From: Nemania diffusa
Taxonomy: Eukaryota > Ascomycota > Sordariomycetes > Xylariales > Xylariaceae
Assembly: GCA_038501195.1 (NCBI GenBank)
Contig: JBBPUQ010000001.1
Coordinates: 3,658,001 to 3,722,000 of the forward strand
Direction of reading: 5' to 3'
DNA: 64,000 bases
Part shown: positions 34,235 through 45,830 of the stretch, piece after piece
Layout of the letters: each line of letters starts with the position of its first letter
How positions within the stretch are numbered: the first letter of the stretch is position 1
The notes under the pieces: generated by a model
Seen by the model: the letters and a program-made list of their open reading frames with translations, nothing else
Told to the model about the DNA's origin: nothing
Database searches by the model: none
Made by a program: the position numbers and the translations under genes

Positions 34235-36245
34235 TCAATCCTCACGCTGACGATCTATCCGGGCTTGTTTACCATCTTCTTGTGGCCTTGGTGTTCTGGG
34301 TTTGGGTATTAGATCACCGTCAATAGTAATGTGGTTCGGCCCAGCGTCACTATCCTCCCCATGTGTTAATAACCCGGCGTCTTCATCATCCGACTCACTC
34401 CCACGCTCTGTGGACGAGTCTGACCCCTGCTGAAGTCCTCTGCTGTGCGCATCCCTCTGGGCTTCTTCTCGCATCTTGGTTAACTTAATGTAGTTGTAAG
34501 CTATAATAGCAACAAGGGTCACTAAGAGCCCAGAAATATTGATAGGGGTGAGCTTATCATCGAATACTAAAGCCGCAACTATGATGGTGACGACCTCTTT
34601 GAAAATACCGGCGATGGATAGGGTGACGACACTACTTCGCTGCAGCAGAGCGAATTCACTGGCTGTCATGAGAAACGCAATCGTTCCGGGAAATAGGAGG
34701 AGCAGTGGCGCTTTCCAAAAGCCCCATTCTTCACCCAAAGTCTTTAGCCCATCCCAAAAGTTCGAAAAGCCTTCCACAGGTATGGCGATAAACAATAATG
34801 TCGCGAACATAACAGGAGTAAGAAAGAAGATACTAGAAAAAGGGTTCGAGGTAGCGGGGTGTCTTAACAGCAGGATCTGTGTCAGGCCCCAGCGGAAGCC
34901 TGAGAAGAAAGCGGAGGATATGATGAGGAAGAAACCGCCAAGATGAAATTCGACTTCGCCGGCCACCATCATAATCACACCTGCCGTCATTGTTGCAATG
35001 ATCGCCACCAATCGCCACGTCGGTATTTCCAAGCGGAAGAGGAAGGCAAAAAGTAGCACGAAGGCGAGGGCTGACGATTTGCACATGGCTATACTTGAAT
35101 TAGTTTTTGCAGATCCACCAGCGTTGTCAGCGAGACCTACTATAAAAGGTGAGGGTTATAAATTTCAAGGATGTATTCCCCAATCCAATATCTAGACCTG
35201 TAGCCGCGCCACATGGTCCGATCCTCGTGAAATAGAAGAGTTTGGTCATGATGGGCCGCTCTGGCTCGGATTCGTGCCTCGATCGGCCCAAGTCAGAGCT
35301 GCGTGGCACACTACTGGGTCGTAGCGAGGGTATAAAGTACAATACTAAACTAGCAAGGGAAAACTGCACCAGCATGTGCATTGATGTTGTAAATAGAGGA
35401 AAAGGAAAATTGAGCTTGGCAGAATCGAACATCCATTTGTTATACTAACCGAGGCGCGTGTTAGCACCATATAAGACGCAGATTCAAGATGGGGAGAAAC
35501 ATACCAGTGAAATAGATAAGGAAAACATATACCAGAGTCCTATCAAAGCTGCATTGATAGTCAATCTCCTGACGACATTCTGATCCGCCTGTTTTCGTTC
35601 CTCGTCGGTGAGGTTGTCCCGCGCAATCCGCTGGTCCAACCTCGTATTCCGTCGCCGCTTACTCCGTTTTCGATGTTTGTCTTTCCTGGTAAGCCCAGTC
35701 TCCTCGTCGTCGTGTAAATCCTCGTCCGAGAGGGAAGGGGAGGAGTCGTTGCCATCCCGGGCATTTTGTCTCGAGCTATGAGACAACAAGTCCTCCTCTG
35801 ATATCTTAGGCTCGTCATCGCCCGTGGTTTTTATGCTAGTGGCGCGTGGTCTCCCGTTTCGAGCAGCGTTCGGCGGCAGAGGCCCGTTTAGACCGGCACT
35901 CAGCGTACTACGGCGGCGACGGTGGCCTGCGGGGGCTATCGCGTCCATCTCGATGTCTTCGGGACGGCGATGGGCGGACGCGGCAGACGAGGGACCACCA
36001 TCGGAAGACCAGTCGATCTGGAAACTGGTAGTGGCAGAAGACGCGGATGGGGGGTTGGACAGGTCGTTATTTTGCAACGGAGGGACGAGGACACTGCCCA
36101 CGGACAGGGGAGCGGGTTCAGGCCGGTGGGATAGGGAGCGAGAGGACTGTTGGTAGGGCTGTTGTATATATTGTTGTTTTTGCTGTTGATAGTCCAGGCC
36201 CTGCGATCCTAGCGGCAACGGATGACTGGACAAAGGGGGAGGCAT
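34235..36245 (-). CDS. SLC35C2-like nucleotide-sugar / triose-phosphate-family transporter
   Basis: Exons are 36245-35505, 35444-35141 and 35088-34235 (introns 60 and 52 bp, phases match), giving 632 residues. A long cytosolic, disordered and charged N-terminus (about 220 residues) is followed by roughly ten membrane helices. It starts INAALIGLWYMFSLSISLYN, then KWMFDSAKLNFPFPLFTTSM, TGLDIGLGNTSLKFITLTFY and TMCKSSALAFVLLFAFLFRL. These are hallmark segments of the triose-phosphate-transporter/SLC35C family in the Golgi or ER membrane. The C-terminus is acidic. Substrate cannot be inferred. Confidence 0.9.
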
Positions 36246-38320
36246 GTTTTATTATTAATGGGAACCGTATTTGCACACGCGCTGCTGTGCCGTTTACCGA
36301 AAAATAAGAGATAAAAGTATACAAGTTCCATTACCAAGTTTGGTAGGTACTTCTGCTGTATGCTTTATGCTGTATGCGCTACTCCATATTTGCAATGGCG
36401 GTCACCAGAGATCAGCGAGTGAGTGGTGAGTCTGCAGTTCCAATAATGGCACCCAGCTGAGTGGAAGGCGGCCAAGCAAAACTAGCCCGCAGTAATGGTC
36501 CGGAATTGCTTCCCCAGACAGACCTAGAGTCCAATTGGGCAAAGACAGATCAAGAGACCTGTGGGTACAGCTGTACATGTATGTATGTAGGTACAGAATA
36601 TCCACTCGACGTATTTGAGTGTGATTACTAGCACGAAGAGGGTATGAAAGTACAGTCGGCAGCAATACCTACGCTCCCAAGACCTTGTCGACCCCGAGAC
36701 CATGATTGTCACGTGCACTGTGAATGGTCCACGCCACACGCATAGACCCTAGACTAGGTACCTACATAGGTATCTAACAACAACACCCTCTAGATAGTAT
36801 GTGATATAACCCGCAGTATAATCGTAGTACTTTGCAACCGTATTTACAAACCTTTAATTCAAATCCTAACTGTAACGAAGTATTTAATCAATCTAAATGT
36901 CTATTTCTTACGGTGTTTTGGTAAACAGGAGGAATATATCAGTTGTCCTCTTGCTTACGTAAAAATTCATAAGGTTGAACCTATAAACTTGTCATGATCG
37001 GTATCCTCATCTATCTCTAATAATTTAATTCATTGACGCTATATGTATCATATGCACTGTAGTTGTTTTCTTGCTCCTCTGGATGTTTACGTTTGTTCAA
37101 GCTGGCACTTCTTGTACCACCACTGCCATATTGACTGCCTATGTAGCTCCTCTCTATGAAAGGCTTCAGCAATAGCAGTCCGCGTTTGGTATAAGGTGTG
37201 CGCTCTAAATAAGGGCAGATATTTGTGTAGCAATGCACCGCCCCGTAATAATAGGGCTAGATGGATGCCAGTGCTAAAACCATCCTAACGACGGCGCTCT
37301 CGCTATCCTCATTTTCATCTTCATGTGGGAAAGCCTAGTCTTGAAAGCTGGGAGCGAGTGGATAAGGAACCCTCGAGGAAGCTCGGAGCGACTCGGACGA
37401 TCCAGCGATATAAGCGCACGCTATCATGGTCGCAGTCCAACTGGTGGTAGCTAGCGCGATCGGTTGGTCAAGTTGTGGAAGTTTGAATAAGAGGTCATGG
37501 GGGGATTATACTGAATTACAGGACGAGACTTCGAGTACTGGCGTGGCAGGTAGAGGAAGCCGAAAAGGGTCACGAAGAAGACCATGTTGAAATACTGGTC
37601 TACGGAGAGGATTAGTAGAGCTAAAACCTTTCACTAGAACGGATTTGGGGACAGCCATTGAATTGAAGAACGGAAGCTAATAATAAAGGGCGATGGATAA
37701 GCCAAAGCAAATAGCTATGGTGCGTAGTTAGGAAGACATTAAATCATTATAACTGTTGAGCAATACCCTCATTTCGTAACCACGAAGTGTTTCCACGTAG
37801 AAAAAGATAGGCACTGTTCCATACTATGCTCTATCCATATATGCATATTTCGAGGCCTCCCTTCTGATGGATCATCTGCCACCTGCCAGTATTCTCTAAG
37901 TACACCTTGGGTTACCACAAGGTCGACCTTTACATAGTTAGTAGCCGTGACCATTGTTAGAGCTGCGATGCTCTATACTGAAAGGTTTTTGCGTGATCAT
38001 ACTCTATAGTTTCATTTCATTACAGACTCGTTGACTAATGAGAGCTTGTCTTTAGGTTGATAACCTCATAAGTCATTTCTTGCGTTCTGATCGTATCGTG
38101 AGAGAATTGATAGCCATTATCATCCATCATAACCTCACGTGGAACTCATAGGAATCAGTGTCCAACAATCTGATTCTTCAGCCAAGACTTAATAATTCTT
38201 AGTGTTAATTTGATACACGTCCCTTATTCAACGCCATCCTTTGTATATGCCATCCAGAACGCCTACGTTGCCGACTGAAGCCATATTATCAAAACTATGT
38301 TGTATAAGACCTACCACTTA
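36246..38320. other. intergenic spacer, no gene seen
   Basis: Upstream of the transporter and downstream of DGAT2. Palindromic ACTAGGTACCTACATAGGTA lies at about 36753-36772. Short ORFs show no features. Confidence 0.5.
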
Positions 38321-40236
38321 TTAGGGCAAAATTTGCATCTCCTCCTTCCTGTCTGGGGAGAATTCGTCCTTGTACCGGTCCCAAAGCTTCTCCAGCTCCG
38401 CCACGTATAGGCTATGTAGCCTATTGATCTCCTCCAAGTTCACTGAAGACGATTGGCGCACTTTGATCGGAGCTCCGACCACGATGTTAAGAGGTCGTCG
38501 GTACGGCATAAGCCCCACATCGTAGTTAAATATGCCTCGTCCGTGCAGGAAAGGTAAAGTAAATTTCCACACCTTGAGTATGAACATTTGCACGCTGTGC
38601 ATGAAGGGATGCTCTTGGGGTTGCAGCTGGTCGTATAGATCATTCTCGCCGAAAGCTAGAACAGGCACAAGGTCTGCTCCGCAACGAACGGCCAGCTTAA
38701 TGAAGCCTTTGCGTTCGCTTAATATCAAGCGCATCATACCCGGTCGCGCTTCTAGGGACTCTCGAGCTCCTCCCACTACCACGGTGACACCGCGGCCCAT
38801 ACCCTCACCATTAGGTCCACCTTTGTTGAGAATATTGACTATAGACTCCTTCGAAACCGATCGCACGCCCATACTCAATATGTATTCGCGGTAGAAAGGA
38901 ATTCGAAAGTTGGAGTCTAATGTTAACAGACTGTTGGTAATGTTGGGGAACTTTTCAGAAAACCCCAGCGCGTCGGTGGCAAATGCTGCCCACGCTCCGT
39001 GAGAGATGATGCCATGTGGATGGTATCCAAATATGTATTTACGAGTCGCCGGTAGATCATGGGTCTTATGTAGCCTAGCTGGGTAATAGTCGGCAAAGAA
39101 ATGCCAGATATAGCTCCGTCGTAACCACTCGGATCTGTACCTGAGGGTGCCATCCGTTGCGGCCTTAGAGCTGAGCACATGTAGTAGATAAAGCAAGAGC
39201 AAGGGCCAAGCGAAGGGATTGGCACATAATGCAAAGAAAAGAGACACTGTGGCGACTATACTCAATGAATGCACTAAAACAACAAGCGTCTGGGCCCGCC
39301 GTTTGAAAGGCACGTTCCAAGGTGCCCATCTTATACCACCGTTGGGGCTCCGAGGTGGAGGGCGATGTATCTCTTCCATGCCCATTTCGTCGAGCTCGGG
39401 ATATGAATCGTCATCGTCTTGGTCCCTAAAGCTATCCTCGCGATGCAAACTAGAGTCCAGGACTGAAGAAAAGGTGACATCGGCCTGCACTTGGTCATCG
39501 CTTAACCCTACATGGCCGTTTTCTGTCAACCGATTTACTTTTGGTGTTGGCTGAGCCTCGGCAGAGTCTCGCTCGTCTGTAACTGCTGTCGGCATCTCAT
39601 CAATCTGTACATACGAATCTTCTCTGGGCCATGTTCTCTCCGATGCCGGCTGAGAATCGGGTAATTGGTTGCCAGGCTGCTTTGCGGCTAGACTTGTAGG
39701 TACTGGCTTATTGCTGGCTTGATTGGCCATGGTTGAGTCGGTAGGCGTTTTGAGCGAGCAATTTCGTCTGTAAAGTTGCCGTGGCGAAATACCCCTAGCA
39801 CCCAGGCCCCTGGGGATCTGTGATGCTGGTTCTGGAAAGGAGAGATCGGTCGGAGTAGGGAGTGTGCCTGTCGTTAACCCTAGGGAAGGGCTTTCAGGGG
39901 TGGACGTGTCGTGGCTCTCTTGGCTAGTCTGATCACTGTTAGAGTGGTCTACTCCTAGAAGCTTAGAAGCAGTGATATGCGCTGCGGGTTTCTCACGATT
40001 GAGGGGTCGCGCCGATGAGACCTGATGGTGTCTTTACCAAGTCTTACTTCCCGTTCACTCGCGTTCCCTGTCTCGGGACCCGGTACGCCTGACTGGCTGC
40101 TCTTCCTAGATACTTGGTCTAGATCAGCTTTCCGCACAACGTTAATGCTGTGATTTGCCCCCCGTCGTGGAAGCCTGGAACCTCGCGAGCCGCCCGAGAG
40201 CGCTCGCCGTCCGCCAGCCGCCTCGTTATTCGCCAT
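38321..40236 (-). CDS. DGAT2: diacylglycerol O-acyltransferase, DGAT2 family
   Basis: It makes triacylglycerol from diacylglycerol and acyl-CoA at the ER or lipid droplet. The core (exon 39991-38321) has two adjacent N-terminal membrane helices after IRWAPWNVPFKRRAQTL, then YIFGYHPHGIISHGAW with the catalytic HPHG motif, GGARESLEARPG, RKGFIKLAVRCGADLVPV and FGEND, all diagnostic. ATG 39730 with a good context (ACCATGG) gives a 469-residue protein. However, the same frame stays open about 260 bp upstream and joins, through a 56-bp intron (40047-39992, donor GTAAGA), to an ORF starting at ATG 40236. That gives a 619-residue form with a long disordered N-terminus. Enzyme identity is certain; which start is used is not. 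Confidence 0.9.
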
Positions 40237-41826
40237 GTTGAACGTCGAGAGCTTGGGTCAGGGAACCGGGGAGGGGCAAGTGGGTAAAAATGATGCGAGG
40301 GCGAGACATAACATACCTAAGTAGAAATACCGAGGGGAAGTCCCGTTCGTCTTCGGCTGTTTAAGTTCAGCAGCAGCAGCGGAAGTATCTTCTGCCATCT
40401 GTTGCCGGGATGCGCCCAATTTAAGTTCGGTTTGCAGCCTCGGAGGGCGACGCCTGCCGCGCAGACCGGGATAGCAACGGTTATAGGTACATGCACAATC
40501 CTTTCTGCTGTAGTACTACGACGACGTGTAGAGAATGCTTGCTTAGATAGAGTCGAAGCGGAGAGACGAGGGTCGGAATGTCGATGACAAGAATAGACAA
40601 TGACACAAAAAGAGTAGTGTTGGTATAATGGTGCGGTAATAGAATCTATAAATAACAAGGCATACACAAGGTACCTATTTAGAGAAATCTGAGAAATAAA
40701 GAAGAGAGGGCGAGGCGTCACGGCGATTTTTTTGAAGGAAAGGCACAATTGATATCCAATGCTGGGCTAAGTAATGACGTTGCAGTGCAGCGCAACAGGT
40801 ACCTAAGCAGGCTATGTAGGTATTACCAACCAAGTAAATAGCTACCTAAGCTACCTAAACTGAGTGGGCTAGGAGCTCTCTTACAGGTCACCAGGATCAT
40901 AAAGGTTAGCTCCACGCTAGTCGATCGGTTAAACGCAATATAGAAATATATGTAGTAAATCGATACCCGAATAGTTATTTTATATATAAAAGCCGCTTCC
41001 TTAAGCTGTATTAGGTCAATGAATGTGGGCCCAGATCTAGATTTGGTAACGATATCCAGCCTATGTACCAAAGTACATAACTCTTTACACCGATCTTTTC
41101 GGTTTAAATGATCGGCTAGCGCCGCGCTAACCTTTATGATCCTGGTGACCTGTAGGTCTTCGTTAGGTAGCAGTTGGCCCCACTGACCAGAGAGCTGAAA
41201 ACGGGACCCATGTGCCGGGTAGGAGGTAACTACATACCTATTTCTGGTTTCGAGCATGTGGCTTAGGAGACGGGGCCGTCAGACCTTCACTTAATCTTGT
41301 GTAAAATGTCTCATTATTATCTTACTATAGTAGGGTTGTTGAACTTCGACCTCAAAGATAATACGCTAAAATACGCGGCCTTAGAGCGGCAGGTAACATT
41401 AATGAGTTTAGGCCTGGAGCATCATCCGAGGTAGATATAGGTACCTAGGTAGTTGAAATAATTGTGCCTCGGTATTCGAGATCGTGTAACGCTATGTAGC
41501 GGCCTTGCAGATAAATAAGTACATACCTAGTGCTTTCATATATGCGTAGATGCTCATTACGGTAGACTCCAAACCTTACCTAAGGTACTCTTTTTAAGTT
41601 CATGGTAAATAGGAGAAGATGCTATGCGGCCATATAGGCAGCCTTTGAGAGTAAACGGTTATTCGAGCAAGAATGCACTATATACTTACTCCAGCTAGCT
41701 ACCTGTTACTAAAGCTACCTAATACACGTTCACTATCAATATACACTATATATATCTATCTCAGGTGGTAACCAAACGCCAAAACGGGAAGGAAATCATA
41801 GCAAGTTTCTATACCAACGCTATATT
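40237..41826. other. intergenic spacer, no gene seen
   Basis: Between DGAT2 and the PLC-like gene. Minus ORFs at 40317-40748 and 40823-41257 have no recognisable domains. Palindromic TAGGTACCTAGGTAG at about 41440-41453. Confidence 0.45.
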
Positions 41827-43257
41827 TCAATGCTTCAACTGTAGCTTGGCGTTCCATCCAACGATACACCGGATAAGGTCCCAATCGCCGCGTAAACCAA
41901 CCCAGTCCGTGACAACAATACCCGTTGTCGCATCGCCCACCTTCAAGCCCGCCGGCCCTTTTCCACTGCAGCCGTGGCGGGAGCATAGATACTCGATGAT
42001 AGCCGGGTTAGCCTTGGCCGCAATCTTCTCCGGCCAACAATTGGCGTTGAAGAAATTGCTGGCGCTGAGGAAATTAATAAAAAACGGCGTGATCGGAGCG
42101 GCCTTGTCAAGGCCTTCGTGGCCGGGGAGGTGACAAACGCCCTCGGCGGCACGCTCAAGATGCTTGCGCGCCAGCTCGATCTTCTTACGGATGTTCGTGC
42201 TCTGGTCGATCTCGTAGAAGTCCTGCACACGTGCGATCCCGCTTCCCACACGCCCGTCCTCGCAGTTATCCGGCCACACGCTGCCGTCGAGGCCCCAGCC
42301 ACGGCCGCCCCATTCACCGTTCAGGCTGTCGTCATTAACGTGCCGCCGTAGGAGGATGATTCTTCCGCGGACCTCGCCCAACCTGGGGATCCGCGGTTCT
42401 GTGTACCAGCGCTTTTCGTTGTAGAACTTTTGCTTGAGCAGTTTGGACAGCCTCTGATCCGTGCCACATCCCGTGCCCTCGCGTTTCACGCTCATAATTA
42501 TGGTTTCCGAGGGGTTCGCGTCAAGGAACGAGTAGAGAACGTCAACAAGACCCTTGAAATATTTGTTGCCCGTGAGTGAGATGGGAAATGCGCTGTGTAC
42601 AAGCGCCAGATTCGTGTCGTCTTGACTAACATTGACCCTTACGTCGAGGAAGCGGACGCCATTTTCTAGCTGCTCACGTATTCCAACGGCCTGACATCGC
42701 ACCGACGGTAATGCAACGTGGCATGTTGGGCTATTGTGCGTGCCAGGTATGGATAGTGCAGTCAAAGGGTATTCGTCGTGAATCTCTCGCATCCAGCAGG
42801 GCAGATTGGCGGAGCTGAAGATAGCAAGACAGCTCCCACTCTGTATGTAAATTGCGGCATACTCATTAGGTCCACCATCTAACTTCTTCATCGTTGTGCT
42901 TCGCTGTGAAGCGCTCGGCACATCAACCTGGTACCGATGGCCCTCAGATTCAAAAGTAAGGCGTAGAACCTCACGCCCATGGTCTGGAGCACGGATATCC
43001 GTGATATGGGTCTCAAAGGGTTTGAGTGGGATAGAGACATCTCGATGGTCCCTAACTTCGCCTTTGATTTGAACATGAGGCGACACAGCCTCTGCTGTTG
43101 AGCTAAAAATGTCGCCGATCTTGCTCGTCACTTTGGCGGCTCGCTTTTTTACGTCGTCTCTGCTAGCATCTGAGGTAGGCTTGCCCTCAAAGCGTTCGAC
43201 GACCTTGAGCTCTAGTGGAGTCGCGGTGAGGTTGCGAATCGTGAGATCGGCCGCCAT
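41827..43257 (-). CDS. PI-PLC X-domain phosphodiesterase-like protein
   Basis: A single exon of 476 residues from ATG 43257 (MAADLTIRNLTATPLELKVV). The frame also has an ATG at 43329 adding 24 Cys-rich residues, judged less likely. An N-terminal beta-rich domain (1-150) precedes a TIM-barrel PLC-like domain. It contains the first catalytic His in LSIPGTHNSPTCH (H174), RFLDVRVN, the second His in LALVHSAF (H221), and ETIIMSVKREG. This pattern matches fungal and bacterial PI-specific PLC-like phosphodiesterases. A Ca-dependent C2 domain is absent and no secretion signal is obvious, so it is likely cytosolic. Substrate unknown. Confidence 0.85.
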   Translation of the reverse strand: MAADLTIRNLTATPLELKVVERFEGKPTSDASRDDVKKRAAKVTSKIGDIFSSTAEAVSPHVQIKGEVRDHRDVSIPLKPFETHITDIRAPDHGREVLRLTFESEGHRYQVDVPSASQRSTTMKKLDGGPNEYAAIYIQSGSCLAIFSSANLPCWMREIHDEYPLTALSIPGTHNSPTCHVALPSVRCQAVGIREQLENGVRFLDVRVNVSQDDTNLALVHSAFPISLTGNKYFKGLVDVLYSFLDANPSETIIMSVKREGTGCGTDQRLSKLLKQKFYNEKRWYTEPRIPRLGEVRGRIILLRRHVNDDSLNGEWGGRGWGLDGSVWPDNCEDGRVGSGIARVQDFYEIDQSTNIRKKIELARKHLERAAEGVCHLPGHEGLDKAAPITPFFINFLSASNFFNANCWPEKIAAKANPAIIEYLCSRHGCSGKGPAGLKVGDATTGIVVTDWVGLRGDWDLIRCIVGWNAKLQLKH

Positions 43258-43992
43258 TGTGATGGGTTTACAGAGAACCTCGCTATCAGACTCATCCAAG
43301 GTAAAGCAGCAACAATGCCATTTAAACATGATGTTTGACTGCCAGTGCGATCATCTCTCTAGAGTCTTGGACAACGCCAGCCAAAATACTACTTATATAA
43401 TACGGATGTGACAATCGTGAACGTGGATCTAGCTAAGACAGGTCTTGTTTTGAGGGTCACAAGCACTAGATACGTACTTAGATATTAGATATACAGGTAG
43501 GTGGCTGCAGCTAATCAGGTTTTGAGTGCTGTAGATCAGGTAAGTACTTACCTAAACCTACCTAGGTTACAGTGGCTAGAACACCATGCCTGGGGCACTT
43601 GACTTACTAGGTACTGACCTAAGAGAGAGAAACCCTGTGAGTTAGCACAGTGACAGCGGGAATAACCCCCGACAACACTTAAATAAACATGTGCTCTCTA
43701 CCTTAGGTAGTTTTATCGTCAGTGACCTTGTTACTACGATTGTCAGATCCCAATACTTACATCAATAAGTATATACACCAGAGGCACTGTGTACAGCAGG
43801 TATTAAATTGATAGTACTCGCTCAGCACTCAGAGACAACAATAGTAGTGGAGTGCCTACCTCCTATCATTACAATGGACAATTGCTGAATTACGATCAAG
43901 TGAGATGGTCAAGTAATTCCGGCAACACGACTAAGTGAATTATTGACCACATGAAAATATTGATATACTGTATCCTCTATCTGTTACCGAGT
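43258..43992. other. intergenic spacer rich in TAGGTA/TACCTA words
   Basis: Between the PLC-like and SET genes, with a cluster of TACCTAxxTAGG-type words at 43490-43570. No gene seen. Confidence 0.45.
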
Positions 43993-45295
43993 CTACTGAG
44001 GCTTCATGTTCCAAGACCAATGCGATTTCGGGTCATCGGCTAGATTCTTCATTTGTCCAGCAGCAGCCGCATGAGGACCATTTTCAAGCAACGTCGCTTC
44101 AACAGACAGTCGAGCATATTTTTTCGCCATGCCAGCTTTCCCAAGCAGGTTGTAGTTGAGGGCGGCAAGTGCATATGCCTCTGCCATCTTGAATTCCAGG
44201 CGCTCTTTTCTATATAAAGCTACATATTCCTCGATCAGGGTTGGTGAAGGTGTTTTGCTGTTGAAATCGGATAGCTCCTTTTCGATACGAGAAATCGTAA
44301 GCACCCGGTCGTCTGAAGCATCCGACTCTTTCTCGGATAGGGAACATTGAGAACAGCTACACAAAAACCCTAACGAGTTTCGTGTTCGCTCTTGGCGCTC
44401 AGACCGCACTTGTAGCGCGTCTAAATAGGAGATGGTGAGCTCTTCTCCAGGTCTGATATCTCGAATGGCATGTGTGTAATGCGTCAGGTTCTGGTCGATA
44501 AAAAAAGCTAGACTGGTCTGTGTTAGTCTTGAACACTACATAATAAGGAATCTTGAGGTGGCTTGAGGTGGCTGACTACCTAGGTACTTACTTAGGCCTA
44601 CAATCATGATTAAGTATCGACACTTCGGGGAAATTCGCATAATGGAAGCCGTCATGACCCCCCAGTGCTATCTGGAATGAGTTTGTGAACAGAATGTCGA
44701 TAATCTTGTGACCACCCATCGTACCAGCTTGGGCCAAATAACCGTCTCTCCTCGACTTCGGCAGGCTGTTAACTGCCATCTCCATCAAAGAGTAAATATC
44801 CACAAGCGGAAGCTCCATAAAGGCATCCCGGTGGACCAGAAGAGCGGGCCTTGCAGCCATGATTCTTTCGCCTTTGTGAATAGTTCTTGTGGCAACTAGA
44901 CCCTTCCCTCTCGCCGGGATTTCGACGATTCGGGTCTTTGAATCATCTCGTCTCGATATCGTTTCTGATAGTTGAAGCTGTGCTGTACGATCGCGGTTCG
45001 GCGCTGTTGTGACTAATGATATTCCCTGTCCGAGGAAATCTTTATTTGTGTAAACGCAGTATTCGCCGAAGCAGTCTGGAGAGCGATTCCAAATATTGTT
45101 TCCCAGATTACCAGATCTTCCGTGGTCTTGTATGTCGTCAGAAGAATTTATCGTATTTACTGCGGAGCACGTATATTGCTCGTACGTTAGAGACAACGAG
45201 TTCCACGTGCAAGTGTCCTGGCCGATGTATGCCTGCAAGGCATACCCCATGGGCACAACAGCTGTGAGCAATGAGCGATAGGAGGTGGCTCGCAT
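43993..45295 (-). CDS. SET-domain protein (SMYD/SET5-like)
   Basis: Exons are 45295-44592 and 44512-43993 (79-bp intron), giving 407 residues. The splice restores the SET signature VSILNHDCRPNLAFFIDQNL, followed by HYTHAIRDIRPGEELTISY (the conserved GEELTISYxD). A post-SET Cys cluster FLCSCSQC comes next. The SET domain starts near residue 120 (VEIPARGKGLVATRTIHKGE) and is split by an insert, as in SMYD-like proteins. The C-terminus is helical (YALAALNYNLLGKAGMAKKY). The N-terminal 100 residues contain a short hydrophobic start and several Cys, a layout often seen in fungal SET proteins of unknown substrate, possibly with a secretory signal. Confidence 0.85.
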
Positions 45296-45830
45296 CCTGC
45301 CTTGTCTTTTTGGTATATCCTACAGTGAAAATATGATTTCTGCAATGTTGGGGGGCTGTTGGGCTTGATGTATGACCAAATGAAGCATCATGTAAATAGA
45401 TCCTACGCAGTGAAATGCAAAACATAATTTATAAGTCGGAATAGGTATTTTACAGTGACAAAACGCCGTCCAGGGGGCCACCGATCAAACATAATCAGTT
45501 TGATCCTTCAGTCACGAGTGCTACGAACAAACGAAGCCACAGGCTGGAAGATTATCGCTGCCACCATGATGTTATAATAAATCAATAGAAGGCACCAATC
45601 CTTACAATAAACAGTTAAGCAGAGGTCTAGATATCAACATGTTGGATTATTTAGGCAGGGTTAAGTCTTAATAGGTAGGTACCTAGGTACCTAGCCACAA
45701 GTTCGCTGTGGGGCTGTATAAGTGTGTTGAGCCTCCATAATGTAACACAGTGCCGTACTGTAAACTCGGCTTCCATAGCTCAAACAAACCCTCGGGTTGC
45801 AGTCTTTTCAGCCGTTGTGCCCATCAAGCC
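45296..45830. other. divergent promoter region
   Basis: 535 bp between the divergent SET gene and the mitochondrial-type gene. It contains the palindromic run TAGGTAGGTACCTAGGTACC at about 45672-45692. No ORF of interest. Confidence 0.5.
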
